DNA of 64,000 nt from Luscinia megarhynchos (lineage: Eukaryota > Chordata > Aves > Passeriformes > Turdidae): contig JAPFBE010000032.1 of assembly GCA_034336665.1 (NCBI GenBank), positions 4,712,001 to 4,776,000 on the forward strand, given 5' to 3'. The notes below the pieces were generated by a model that did not search any database, was not told the DNA's origin, and saw nothing but the letters and a program-made list of their open reading frames with translations. The position numbers and the translations under genes were made by a program. Below, one piece after another: positions 10,407-21,452 of the stretch (the first letter of the stretch is position 1; the number at the start of each line of letters is the position of its first letter).

Positions 10407-13400
10407 CAGGGAAAACCGAGTGTTTTGGACCGTGTGGATTCGGTGGCCTGGCACATCGAAACCACAGAAGTATAAAGCTTTAGTGGATACAGGAGCACAG
10501 TGTACTATATTTCCATCAGGATGTGTCGGAGAAGAGACCGTTTCTATTGCTGGTGTAACAGGTGGATCACAGGACTTTACCATAGTGGAAGCGGAAATGA
10601 GTCTAACCGGAAGAGAGTGGAAGAGATACCCGATTGTGACTGGCCCAGAGGCCCCGTGTATTTTGGGAATAGATTTCCTTCAAAGCGGGTATTTTAAGGA
10701 CCCAAAAGGCTTTAAGTGGGCATTTGGGATAGCGGCTGTGATGGCAGAGAGAATCCGGCAATTGAACACCCTGCCCGGACTATGTGAGAATCCAATTGCC
10801 GTGGGACTCCTGAGAGTAGAGGAGCAGAGGGTACCGATTGCCACTTCGATAGTACATCGTCGACAATATAGAACAACTCGGGATGCTGTGATCCCGATCC
10901 ATAAGATGATCCGGGAGCTGGAGCGCCAAGGGGTGGTGAGCAAAACCCACTCACCCTTCAACAGCCCCATCTGGCCTGTGCGCAAGTCTGACGGAGAATG
11001 GAGATTGACAGTGGACTACCGCGCATTGAATGAAGTCACCCCACCGCTGAGCGCTGCCGTGCCGGACATGCTGGAGCTCCAGTACGAGCTGGAGTCCAAG
11101 GCAGCAAGGTGGTATGCCACCATTGACATTGCCAATGCATTTTTCTCCATTCCTTTGGCAGCAGAATGCAGGCCTCAGTTTGCTTTCACCTGGAGGGGCG
11201 TGCAGTACACCTGGAACCGACTGCCCCAGGGGTGGAAGCACAGCCCCACCATCTGCCATGGGCTGATCCAGGCTGCACTGGAAAAAGGTGAGGCTCCAGA
11301 ACATTTGCAGTACATCGATGACATCATTGTGTGGGGAAACACAGCAGAAGAAGTGTTTGAGAAAGGAGAGGAAATTATCCGAATTCTCCTTGAAGCCGGT
11401 TTTGCCATCAAGAAGAATAAAGTTAAGGGACCTGCTCGTGAGAACCAGTTCCTAGGAGTGAAATGGCAAGAAGGAAGACGTCAGATTCCTACTGATGTTA
11501 TTAATAAAATCACAGCTATGTCTCCACCTACTAACAAGAAGGAGACACAAGCTTTCTTGGGTGCTATAGGCTTTTGGAGAATGCACATCCCCGAGTACAG
11601 TCAGATTGTGAGTCCTCTTTACCAGGTTACTCGGAAGAAGAATGATTTTCATTGGGGCCCAGAACAACAACAAGCCTTCATCCAGATTAAACAAGAGATC
11701 GCCCATGCAGTAGCTCTTGGCCCCGTCAGGACGGGGCCAGATGTAAAGAATGCGCTCTACTCTGCAGCTGGAAACCACGGTTTGTCTTGGAGTCTGTGGC
11801 AGAAGGTGCCTGGTGAGACCCGAGGCCGACCCCTGGGATTCTGGAGCAGAAGTTACAGAGGATCGGAAGGCAATTATACCCCGACAGAAAAGGAAACCTT
11901 GGCTGCTTATGAGGGAGTCCAAGCTGCTTCAGAAGTGATTGGCACAGAAGCACAACTCTTTCTGGCACCCCGGTTGCCAGTGCTGGGGTGGATGTTCAGT
12001 GGGAAGGTTCCTTCCACCCACCATGCCACCAGTGCCACATGGAGCAAGTGGATTGCCCTCATCACGCAGCGCGCCCGGATCGGGAAATTAAATCGCCCAG
12101 GGATCTTAGAAATAATTACCAACTGGCCAGAGGGAGAAAGTTTTGGTGTGACAGATGAGGAACAAGAACCGGTGACCCGGGCTGAAGAAGCACCACCTTA
12201 CAACCAGCTACCGGCAGAGGAAATTCGCTATGCCCTGTTCACCGACGGTTCCTGTCGCATTGTAGGGACAAATCGGAAATGGAAAGCAGCTGTATGGAGC
12301 CCTACACGACGGGTTGCAGAAGCTACTGAAGGAGAAGGAGGGTCTAGTCAATTCGCTGAACTCAAAGCTGTCCAACTGGCTTTGAATATTGCCGAAAGAG
12401 AGGTGGCCAAAGCTCTATCTTTACACTGATTCCTGGATGGTAGCCAACGCTTTGTGGGGATGGCTGCAGAGATGGAAAGAGACGAACTGGCAGCGCAGAG
12501 GAAGACCAATCTGGGCTGCTGAAGAGTGGAAAGACATAGCTACTCGGTTAGACAAGCTACCCGTGAAGGTTCGCCATGTGGACGCCCATGTCCCCAGAAG
12601 TAGAGCTAATGAAGAACAGCGAAATAACCATCAAGTAGATCAAGCAGCAAAAATAGGGGGGTTGGAAATAGATTTAGATTGGAAACATAAGGGAGAGTTG
12701 TTCCTGGCTCGATGGGCCCATGATGCCTCAGGCCATCAGGGGAGGGATGCCACCTATAAGTGGGCACGAGACCGAGGGGTGGATCTTACCATGGACAGCA
12801 TTACTCAAGTTATTCATGATTGTGACACTTGCGCTGCCATCAAGCAGGCTAAGCGAGTGAAGCCCCTCTGGTATGGAGGACGGTGGTCCAAGTACAGGTA
12901 TGGGGAGGTTTGGCAGATTGATTACATCACACTGCCTCAGACCCGCCAAGGCAAACGTTATGTGCTAACCATGGTGGAAGCCACCACCGGATGGTTGGAG
13001 ACCTACCCTGTATCTCACGCTACTGCCCGCAACACCATCCTGGGCCTGGAAAAACAGGTCCTTTGGAGGCATGGTACCCCTGAGAGGATCGAGTCAGACA
13101 ATGGGACTCATTTTAAGAATAACCTTGTCAACACCTGGGCTAGGGAACACGGTATTGAGTGGGTGTACCACATCCCTTACCATGCACCAGCTGCAGGTAA
13201 AGTGGAGAGGTACAATGGTTTGTTAAAGACCACCTTAAAGGCATTGGGTGGGGGATCCTTTAAGAATTGGGAGCAGCATTTGGCAAAGACCACTTGGTTA
13301 GTCAACACTCGAGGTTCCACCAACCGAGCAGGTCCTGCCCAATCTGAGTGCCTTAATACAGTAGATGGAGACAAAGTCCCAGCGGCCCATGTCAGAGGAT

Positions 13401-13555
13401 TGCTAGGGAAGACAGTATGGATTAATCCTGCCTCGAGTACAGGCAAACCCATTCGGGGGATTGCCTTTGCTCAAGGACCTGGATGTACTTGGTGGATAAT
13501 GCAGAAAGATGGAACAACCCGCTGTGTACCTCAGGGAGATCTGACTGTGGGATGA
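10378..13555 (+). pseudogene. pol: ERVL-A pol (PR-RT-RH-IN), one frameshift
   Basis: Read in the gag frame past the amber codon. Protease: LVDTGA near 10480, LGID near 10665. RT: DYRALNE near 11020, TIDIANAFFSIPL near 11125, LPQGWKHSP near 11222, YIDDI near 11312. RNase H: LFTDGSC near 12238 and AELKAV near 12357; the TDSW Asp lies beyond an apparent 2-nt deletion near 12402. Integrase (to the stop at 13555): an HHCC finger near 12720-12840, then Asp of WQIDYI, Asp of ESDNG and Glu of KVERYN. No dUTPase or env was recognised. Apart from the one shift the frame is open, so this is the best pol of the four ERVL copies. Confidence 0.9.
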
Positions 13556-13676
13556 GACAGAAGGAATATGTAAATGTTGAAGGTTTGAGCAAGCCAGAGG
13601 AAGTTTTCATATTGTGTTTAATGAGTGTATATCCCAATCGTGTGTCAATGATCACGATATGGGATAAGGGGTGGAA
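13556..13676 (+). promoter_or_regulatory. Spacer and polypurine tract of ERVL-A
   Basis: Only 121 bp separate the pol stop from the 3' LTR, leaving no room for env. The last 16 bases, gggataaggggtggaa (13661-13676), form the purine-rich plus-strand primer and touch the LTR start. The identical tract precedes the 3' LTR of ERVL-D and, in reverse, ERVL-B. Confidence 0.8.
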
Positions 13677-14315
13677 TGTCCTGGGTTAATAATTTGACTG
13701 ACTCCTCACCCTGCCCCCTTGGCCATGAAGCTGTCTGCTCCCGGGGAGGGGCCACCTGGGCTCTGCTCTGCGGAATGGCCTTGGTTTGCCGCGAGGCTTG
13801 GCTTGGGGGGTGGGCTCGCTGCCGCGCTTGGCTCTTGGCTGCTGCTGCGGGTGGCTATCGCTGCTGTGGTGGTGGCTCGTGGCCTGGTTTGTGAGTTAGC
13901 TGTTTTTGGGTTTTTTGCTTGATTTTTTGACTTTATATTGCTTGAATTATTCGGTTTAGCTCGCTGCTGTTTAAGGCTTGCTGGCTATTCCGGCTGTTTT
14001 TTTTCTCTCTCTCCCCTCTCCCTTCTCCCCCTCACCCCCGAGGATTCAGCACCAGCTCCGGAGGAACCCTCGCGGCCGGCCGCTGGACACCGGCCAGAGA
14101 AGCATTTCGCCCTTCTAGTGAAGATCAAAGCGTCCAAGTTTCTCTCTCTCGGTGAAAACTTTTTTTGTCACCTGGGTCTGTGCTGGGAAGTGTTTCTCTT
14201 GTATGTGTTAATAAATAGGTTTTTTCCACTTTTCCCCCTGAGTGAAATTTTTTTTTCTTATTTCCTGGGAAGCTCTTCTGGGGGTTTTTTCCCTAAGTTT
14301 GTCCAAACTTGGACA
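13677..14315 (+). repeat. ERVL-A 3' LTR
   Basis: 639 bp, tgtcctgggttaataatt... to ...aacttggaca. Differs from the 5' LTR by scattered changes, homopolymer-length changes and one patch (13805-13845 versus 7790-7835) that reads differently. AATAAA is near 14210. Flanked by aaagg, close to aaaag before the 5' LTR. Confidence 0.9.
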
Positions 14316-14569
14316 AAAGGAAAGCAGACATGCAGCCATTTTGGTTATTATTATCTATAGTAATATAGCAATATGAAAGCATTGCAATATCAAATTGCAA
14401 AAATATCATCCAAGGACATATATAAGGGAAAAGACAGAAAAAGGATAAGTGTGTGAAGTTATCACCACCCATAAACTTGTGATGATTTTTCGTTGGTCGC
14501 AATTCTTCAAGGCTGCGGAAGAAGCCCCTGAAACACAATGTCCTATGGGTTAAAATACACTCAGGCTAG

Positions 14570-14997
14570 TGATGCCTGGAAAGGCTGATCTGGAAGGCAG
14601 ACTAGACAGATCAAAAGGAATAAAATAGGTATTTATTGAAAGGATACACCTTGAGCAGTGCCAGAGCCGGGCTGGGACTACACTCAAGTAAAATCCAAGA
14701 TAGATCCTGGTCACAAGTTTTTACACTTTTATAGGTTTTGGTTCATTTAGGTACTGGGGTCAAGTGTCCAACCACAGCCCTAGGCTATGAAGTGTCAGCC
14801 CCCTGGCTTGTCCCCTTTCTTTCACCATTGTTTATGCTTTTTGGGTACCGGTTGTCCTTGATTGTCTAGCTAGGAAGGGATTGTTTTGTCTAAGTACACT
14901 GTGAAGAGAACTTACTAACACCTAATATAAAATTTCAGATTCACACACTAAGCAGCAAAGAATCTGAAAAGAATAAAAGCTAAAACTCAAGGCATCA
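14570..14997 (-). mobile_element. Solo LTR with 4-bp target duplication
   Basis: 428 bp with perfect 7-bp inverted ends (tgatgcc...ggcatca), flanked on both sides by ctag (14566-14569 and 14998-15001). On the minus strand AATAAA lies near 14625-14640, so the LTR points left. A 4-bp duplication is typical of gammaretrovirus-like ERVs. Its last ~40 bp recur at 52321-52360 beside the gammaretrovirus-like gag. Confidence 0.8.
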
Positions 14998-15001
14998 CTA
15001 G

Positions 15002-15494
15002 GTGGGAATGCCCAGGTACCTACCCACCCTCGAGGGGAGGTTTCAGTCCTCTGGTGGAAGGTCTCAGAAATGAGTCTGGGGGCATTTTGATGGTTTATGA
15101 CACCTTCTAAGTTATGACAGCTGCCTTTCCTGTCAGTACAGGAAATGCCCCATCAAACTTTCCCCAGGGGACGGGAGGAGGGGAAGTTTTACAACCCAGT
15201 AGTTTGTGTAAGGGAGGACTATTTAGCATGACAAGACACCATCTTGCTTCCACAGGATTTGTCTCTTATCTCACTCATAGCTCATCATTCAACTTCTGTC
15301 TTATCAGATCAGAGGTTGGCCATTACACACCCAAAAGCTGACCTCCTCCATCTCCAAATCTGGCTTCAACAAAACACCCTAGGACCTCGACAAATGGGGC
15401 ATGTTTTGAGTCCAGTCTCTCACACTTCTGTAGCACTCCAGCTACCAAAGCCTGGCCACACAAACCAAATAGAGGCCGATGAGGTATACATGCC
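15002..15494 (+). other. Unassigned; possible Ty3/gypsy pol remnant
   Basis: One frame stays open at 15244-15494 and runs straight into the ERVL-B LTR. The phrase EADEVYMP just before the insertion and the AGSVNF-like phrase just after ERVL-B (22058-22085) vaguely resemble the start of a retroelement protease. Because a Ty3/gypsy RT begins at 41612, these may be pieces of one interrupted element. Weak evidence only. Confidence 0.2.
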
Positions 15495-16057
15495 TGTCCT
15501 GGTTTAGGACAAATTTACGGGAGATATCTCGCAAAGGAGTCCCCCTAGGAAAATAAACCCCCAGAACTCCTTCCCCCTCCCACTACCGGGTTCGGGAAGA
15601 ACTTCCTCCGAGGGAAAAAAGTGGAAAAAACTTGTTTATTTTTACAAAACACTTCCCAACACCAGGAAAGAACGTTTCCCAGATGACACAAAACGTTTTC
15701 ACCAAGGTGAGCGAGGATGGACGAGCTCGGTCAGTCCCTGCTGGGAAGGGTGCAAAGCTTCTTTTGGCAGGCTTCCAGAGGCAGTCTCTGATGTTCAGAT
15801 CCCTCCGTCCGGAGCCGGTGCAGATCTTCGGGATGAGGGGAAGAAGGGAGAGAGAAAGAGGGAGCAGCTGGGGGCAGGAGAAGCTGGGGGCAAAAGCTAG
15901 GGGAAAAAAGCGGCAGCCAAAGCAGCAAAAGCAGCAGCAAAAGCAGCAGCAGCAGGCCAGCAGCAGCAGCAGCCAAAGCAGGAGGAGGCAGCAGCAGCTC
16001 CCGTGCAGACAGAGGGGGGGCCAGGGAGAGGAGTAGTCATAACACTAACCTGGGACA
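15495..16057 (-). repeat. ERVL-B 3' LTR
   Basis: 563 bp; on the minus strand it runs from TGTCCCAGGTTAG to ...AAACCAGGACA. It carries CAG/CTG-rich runs at 15915-15995 (CAG as read here), a CT-rich U5 and AATAAA near 15635. About 40 bp shorter than the 5' LTR, mainly from fewer CAG-type units and GC-rich bases. Confidence 0.88.
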
Positions 16058-16073
16058 TTCCACCCCTTATCCC
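16058..16073 (-). promoter_or_regulatory. ERVL-B polypurine tract
   Basis: The reverse complement reads gggataaggggtggaa, identical to the ERVL-A tract, and abuts the 3' LTR. Confidence 0.75.
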
Positions 16074-16220
16074 ACATCGTGAACATTGACACACGATTGG
16101 GATATATACACCACTATACAATGTAAAAGCTTTCATCTACTTGCTCAAACCTTCAACACTTACACGTTTCCTCTCATTTTACTTACTCAGGCCTTCAACA
16201 CTTACGTTATTCCTTCTTTC

Positions 16221-19200
16221 TCACCCCACAATCAGATCTCCCTGAGGTACACATCGTGTTGTTCCATCTTTCTGCATTACCCACCACGTACATCCTGGTC
16301 CTTGAGCAAAGACAATCCCACGAATGGGTTTGCCTGTACTCGAGGCAGGATTAACCCATACTGCCTTTCCTAACAAACCTTTAACTTGGGCCACTGGGAC
16401 TTTATCTCCATCCACTATATTAAGGGAGTCAGACTGGGCAGGACCTGCTCGGTTGATGGAACCTCTGGTGTTAACTAACCAAGTAGCCTTTGCTAGATGT
16501 TGTTCCCAGTTTTTAAAAGACCCCTCCACCCAATGCTTTCAAGGTGGTCTTCAACAATCCATTGTACCTCTCCACTTTACCCGCAGCTGGTGCATGGTAA
16601 GGGATGTGGTACACCCACTCAATACCGTGTTCCCTAGCCCAGGTGTTGATGAGGTTATTTTTAAAATGAGTCCCATTGTCTGACTCAATCCTCTCAGGGG
16701 TACCATGCCTCCAAAGGACCTGCTTTTCCAGGCCCAAGATGGTGTTGCGGGCAGTAGCATGGGACACAGGGTAGGTCTCCAACCAGCCGGTGGTGGCTTC
16801 CACCATGGTCAGCACATAACATTTACCCTGGCGAGTCTGAGGCAGTGTGATGTAATGAATCTGCCAAGCCTCCCCGTACTTGTACTTGGACCAACGTCCA
16901 CCATACCAGAGGGGCTTCACTCGCTTAGCCTGCTTGATGGCAGCGCAGGTGTCACAGTCATGGATAACTTGTGTTATGCTGTCCATGGTAAGATCCACCC
17001 CTCGGTCTCGTGCCCACTTATAGGTGGCATCTCTACCCTGGTGGCCTGAGGCATCATGGGCCCATCGTGCTAGGAACAACTCTCCCTTGTGCTCTCAGTC
17101 AAGATCTATCTTAGACACCCCTATCTGTGCAGCCTGATCTACCTGCTGATTGTTTTGCTGCTCTTCATTGGCTCTACTTCTGGGGACATGGGCATCTACA
17201 TGGCGAACTTTCACAGGTAGTTTCTCTAACCGAGTAGCGATGTTTTTCCATTCTTCAGCAGCCCAAATTGGTTTTCCTCTGCGCTGCCAGTTCGCCTCTT
17301 TCCATTTCTTCAACCATCCCCACAGAGCATTGGCCACCATCCAGGAATCAGTGTACACATAGAGTTTCGGCCATTTCTCTCTTTCTGCAACGTCTAGGGC
17401 CAGTTGAATAGCTTTAAGTTCAGCAAGCTGACTTGATCCGCCCTCTCCTACAGTGGCCTCTGCGACCTGTCATGTGGGGCTTCATACAGCTGCTTTCCAC
17501 CTCCGGTTCATCCCTACGATGCGACAAGAACCATCGGTGAATAGAGCGTAACGTGCTTCCTCTGCCGGCAGCTGGCTGTATGGTGGAGCTTCTTCAGCCC
17601 CTGTCACTGGTTCTTCTTCCTCATCCGTGACACTGAATCTTTCACCTTCTGGCCAGTTTGTAATTATTTCTAAAATCCCGGGGCGATTGAGTTTTCCAAT
17701 CCGGGCGCGCTGAGTGATGAGGGCAATCCACTTGCTCCATGTGGCACTGGTGGCATGGTGGGTGGAGGGAACCTTTCCGCTGAACATCCACCCCAGCACT
17801 GGCAGTCGGGGTGCCAAGAGGAGTTGTGCTTCTGTGCCAATCACTTCTGAAGCAGCTTGGACTTCCTCATAGGCGGCCAAGATTTCCTTCTCTGTTGGGG
17901 TATAGTTGCCTTCCGATCCTCTGTAACTTCTGCTCCAAAATCCCAGGGGTCGGCCTCGGGTCTCACCAGGCACCTTCTGCCAAAGGCTCCAGGACAGACC
18001 ATGGTTCCCGGCTGCAGAATAGAGCACATTCCTCACATTTGGCCCCGTCCTAACTGGGCCAAGAGCTACTGCATGGGCAATTTCTTGTTTAATCTGGGGG
18101 AAGGCTTGCTGTTGTTCAGGGCCCCAATGAAAATCATTCTTCTTCCGAGTGACCTGGTAAAGAGGGCTCACAATCTGACTGTACTCGGGGATGTGCATTC
18201 TCCAAAAGCCTATAGCACCCAAGAAAGCTTGTGTTTCTTTCTTGTTAGTGGGTGGAGACATAGCTGTGATTTTGTTAATAACATCAGTGGGAATCTGGCG
18301 TCTTCCATCTTGCCACTTCACTCCTAGGAACTGGATCTCACGAGCAGGTCCCTTAACTTTACTCTTCTTAATGGCAAAACCGGCTTCCAGGAGGATTTGG
18401 ATAATTTCCTCTCCTTTCTCAAACACTTCTTCTGCTGTATTTCCCCACACAATGATATCATCGATGTACTGCAGATGTTCTGGAGCCTCACCTTTTTCCA
18501 GTGCAGCCTGGATTAGCCCATGGCAGATGGTGGGGCTGTGTTTCCACCCCTGGGGCAGTCAGTTCCAGGTGTACTGCACGCCCCTCCAGGTGAAAGCAAA
18601 CTGAGGCCTGCACTCTGCAGCCAAAGGAATAGAGAAAAACGCATTGGTAATGTCAATGGTGGCATACCACCTTGCTGCCTTGGACTCCAGCTCGTACTGG
18701 AGCTCCAGCATGTCCGGCACGGCAGCGCTCAGTGGTGGGGTGACTTCATTCAATGCACGATAGTCCACAGTCAGTCTCCATTCTCCGTCAGGCTTGCGCA
18801 CAGGCCAGATGGGACTGTTGAAGAGTGAGTGGGTTTTGCTCACCACCCCTTGGCTCTCTAGCTCCCGGATCATCTTATGGATGGGGATCACAGCATCTCG
18901 AGTTGTCCTATATTGCCAGCGATGTACTACTGAAGTGACAATTGGTACCCTTTGCTCTTCCCCTTTCAGAAGTCCCACAGTAATTGGATTTTCAGATAGT
19001 CCAGGCAAGGTATTCAGTTGCCGAATGTGCTCTGACATCACAGCAGCTATTCCAAATGCCCACTTAAGACCTTTTGGGTCCTTAAAATACCCACTTTGGA
19101 GGTAATCTATTCCCAAAATACATGGGGCCTCTGGGCCAGTCACAATAAGATGTTTTTTCCACTCCTTGCCAGTTAAACTTACTTCAGCTTCCACTATGGT

Positions 19201-19401
19201 AAAGTCCTGCGATCCACCTGTCACACCAGCAATAGAAACGGATTCTTCCCCCACATATCTTGATGGAATTATTGTACACTGTGCTCCTGTATCCACTAAA
19301 GCTTTATACTTCCGTGGTTTCGATGTGCCAGGCCACTGAATCCACACGGTCCAGAAAACACGGTTCTCCCTCGCCTCACCCTGGCTAGAGGCAGGGCCCC
19401 T
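16221..19401 (-). pseudogene. pol: ERVL-B pol, several nonsense codons
   Basis: Collinear with ERVL-A pol and in frame with gag across the amber codon. Protease LVDTGA lies near 19290, RT YIDDI near 18460, RNase H LFTDGSC near 17545, integrase catalytic residues near 16850, 16680 and 16580. Relative to ERVL-A it has a CGA-to-TGA stop at ~18557, TGG-to-TGA and CGA-to-TGA stops near 17470-17482, a TGG-to-TGA stop near 17095 and a frameshift near 16520. All four stops can arise by a single transition, two of them at CpG. The pieces between stay open, so decay is recent but complete. Confidence 0.9.
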
Positions 19402-19404
19402 CTA
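19373..19404 (-). promoter_or_regulatory. Predicted amber readthrough signal of ERVL-B
   Basis: On the minus strand TAG (19404-19402), a 5-nt spacer, then the same CCCTG/CAGGG stem and CCTC/GAGG second stem as ERVL-A. The spacer reads AGGGG here versus AGAAG in ERVL-A; the paired bases are unchanged. Confidence 0.55.
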
Positions 19405-21393
19405 AGCCTGATTATTCTTCTTTTCCGGGGCATAGGTTTTAGAAGTTCCCTCAAGAGAGTCAGACATGTCATTATCATTATCATGTTTGGCATTTTGACT
19501 ACGGGAAACAGGAGCAGCTCTCCTTTTGGCGGAACTTCCTCTTTTAATCTTGCCTTCCTTCAGATCACGCACCCGTTGTGCCAGAGCAGCTGTAGGCTTC
19601 CCATCCCATCTCCTCATGTTCTCTCCAGAATCCTGCAAGAAAAACCACAACTCGGCTCGAGGAGTATACCTCCTCTCCCCATCGGGGAAACGTCTACGTT
19701 GGATACCAGGACGTCTAACTTGCACTGCTGAAATTTGGAGGAGGTCCTCCTTAATCTCCTCCCTGAGCCTCTTATGATTTTCCTCTACCTTGTCCTCTAA
19801 GTTCTGCAAGCGTGTTTCCACGGCTGCGATTCTGGCATGTGTTGGGCCATGCACAGCATCCGCATAGGCTCGAAGCTTCTTAGCCATATCAAGAACTGTC
19901 TCATGTACCTCTTCTCGCTTCAGTATTGCTAAGGCAGAGGCGTATTCAGATGGCCCGAGTCTCACAAGTTTTCTCCACATCACCGGTGTGCATGGGACCA
20001 GGTCCGGATTCCTAGTTGTTACATCCTCCGAAAAAATGATCTCCGCCACTGCCATTTCCCTTAGTCGTTGGATCCCTTGCTCCATGGTTTTCCATCGGGT
20101 TTGTTGCATATATAGGTCATCGGCACACAGATATCTTTGTGCCACACTGTCTAGGACCCGTGCCCAGAGGCTTTGAGGGTTAGCCTCCCTCATCATTCCC
20201 TGATCGATGACAGGATCATGTGACAGGGATCCCAGGTGTCTCGCTTCAGTGCCATCTAGGATGGTAGCCTCGCCTGCCGCATCCCAAAGCCGGACCAGCC
20301 AACTAATTATGGACTCATCGGGTCGTCTCGTATAGTCCTTCCTCAGACCACGAAGATCCTTTAGGGACAGGGACTCATTATTAGTCTCTGATCTCACACT
20401 AGTTGTTTTTACTCTTGATTTTATATCAGGAGGCGTTGAGGGTCCTTCTCCTGCATCTTCATCCTCATCATCCACAGGCCGATCGGTCTTCTTTGTGCAC
20501 TTTCCACTTCTGGTGCTAGTAGCCACGGCCATTGGTTGAAGCTTATTATCTAATTTCGCCCCTGTCCTCAAGTCTGGAGTGTTTACTACATCCTGAGTCA
20601 CTGGGATGGTAACTATTCTATCTCCGTGTTCCCTTTCTGCTGTCTGTGGTCCTAGACTATCTAACAGGCTACGATAAGCATACGCCAGGGCCCAGCTCAC
20701 TGCAGTGATCTTTTTTTCCTTAGGGTTATCATGGCACTTCTCTTTCAAATATTTTACCACCTCAGTTGGGTTTTGAATTTTCTCCTGAGGAAAGTCCCAA
20801 ACTATGGGATCAGAAAATTCCTTTAACATTTGGCCCAGGTCCTGCCATTTCCCACACCATTCAGGACTCTTCACATTTTGCTTTGCTCCTAAATCAGGAG
20901 TTACACCAGCCCCTCCAGAAATCTCCGCTCTCATTTTATATAAACTGTAAACAGTGTATAAAAAGCTTACTAAATTAAACATCAGAAAGATAATCTCTTT
21001 AGTGTTCAGGGAAACCTGCACATTTTCTAATAAAGATGTAAAAAAGTCAGAGGAGACAAAGGAAAGCAAAGGCTGAAAAGCCTCCTCCCCCTCCTCTCCT
21101 CTAACAAACTGAGTGCATATCCATAACCAGGATCCAGAAGATATCCCTGGAACCGATTCCAGCATCTTTATAAACCTCTTACAAGCCATCGCAACCAAGC
21201 CCAGTCCGATAAATATTTTGGTCATTATCCCTCTAGTATAAAAACTACAAATAAGGGACAGTACTGGAGCTATTTCCGGATAGGAAAATAACACCAGAGA
21301 CCAGAGAGGTATTAAAACCTCAAAAACCCTAGTATCCAAAAACCACATACCAGCTTCCATCCCAAAAACCATTTTAAATCTATACCAATACAC
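19402..21393 (-). CDS. gag: ERVL-B Gag, uninterrupted 663 aa
   Basis: The only intact Gag of this family here. Three hydrophobic stretches (about residues 24-50, 57-74, 133-151) look like membrane segments. A Glu/Lys-rich domain follows (180-255), then an acidic DDEDED run near 308-313, a capsid-like region (about 335-500, with GTEARHLGSLS and LWARVLDSVAQRYLC), a likely coiled coil (about 519-562) and an Arg/Lys-rich tail (560-632). There is no CX2CX4HX4C knuckle. The first Met is at 21393; a second candidate lies ten codons in. Retroviral Gag normally forms the virion core on the inner membrane face; the hydrophobic N-terminus is unusual. It ends in TAG, with pol in frame. Confidence 0.85.
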   Translation of the reverse strand: MYWYRFKMVFGMEAGMWFLDTRVFEVLIPLWSLVLFSYPEIAPVLSLICSFYTRGIMTKIFIGLGLVAMACKRFIKMLESVPGISSGSWLWICTQFVRGEEGEEAFQPLLSFVSSDFFTSLLENVQVSLNTKEIIFLMFNLVSFLYTVYSLYKMRAEISGGAGVTPDLGAKQNVKSPEWCGKWQDLGQMLKEFSDPIVWDFPQEKIQNPTEVVKYLKEKCHDNPKEKKITAVSWALAYAYRSLLDSLGPQTAEREHGDRIVTIPVTQDVVNTPDLRTGAKLDNKLQPMAVATSTRSGKCTKKTDRPVDDEDEDAGEGPSTPPDIKSRVKTTSVRSETNNESLSLKDLRGLRKDYTRRPDESIISWLVRLWDAAGEATILDGTEARHLGSLSHDPVIDQGMMREANPQSLWARVLDSVAQRYLCADDLYMQQTRWKTMEQGIQRLREMAVAEIIFSEDVTTRNPDLVPCTPVMWRKLVRLGPSEYASALAILKREEVHETVLDMAKKLRAYADAVHGPTHARIAAVETRLQNLEDKVEENHKRLREEIKEDLLQISAVQVRRPGIQRRRFPDGERRYTPRAELWFFLQDSGENMRRWDGKPTAALAQRVRDLKEGKIKRGSSAKRRAAPVSRSQNAKHDNDNDMSDSLEGTSKTYAPEKKNNQA

Positions 21394-21429
21394 AGTTACA
21401 AGGTAATAAAGTTTTTTCCACTTCCTCGT

Positions 21430-21447
21430 GCCCCTAACGTTAAGCCA
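21430..21447 (-). promoter_or_regulatory. Primer-binding site of ERVL-B, Lys-like, degenerate
   Basis: The minus strand reads TGGCTTAACGTTAGGGGC, 5 bp from the LTR end. It is not the tRNA-Ile site of ERVL-A/D. The closest I recognise is the tRNA-Lys type (TGGCGCCCAACGTGGGGC) with several changes. ERVL-C has a clearer Lys-like site. Confidence 0.45.
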
Positions 21448-21452
21448 AGATT

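Larger units (their letters stand above)
7661..14315 (+). mobile_element. ERVL-A: nearly full-length ERVL-like provirus
   Basis: A 6.65-kb provirus with paired LTRs (7661-8300, 13677-14315), a PBS matching tRNA-Ile, gag, in-frame pol, a PPT and no env. Flanks aaaag / aaagg suggest a 5-bp TSD with one mismatch. ERVL-like (class III) assignment rests on the RT/RNase H/integrase motif pattern, missing env and 5-bp duplication. Gag has several frameshifts; pol has one. The LTRs are close in sequence apart from one short divergent patch, so the insertion looks fairly young. Confidence 0.88.

Noticed and set aside
15632..16036. Gln-rich frame resembling a poly-Gln protein
   Set aside because: It is the antisense of an ERVL LTR with CAG runs; the same frame reappears at 21722-22036 in the partner LTR.
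17811..18604. Plus-strand frames opposite ERVL-B pol
   Set aside because: Antisense shadows of RT and RNase H; equivalent shadows occur opposite ERVL-A and ERVL-D.
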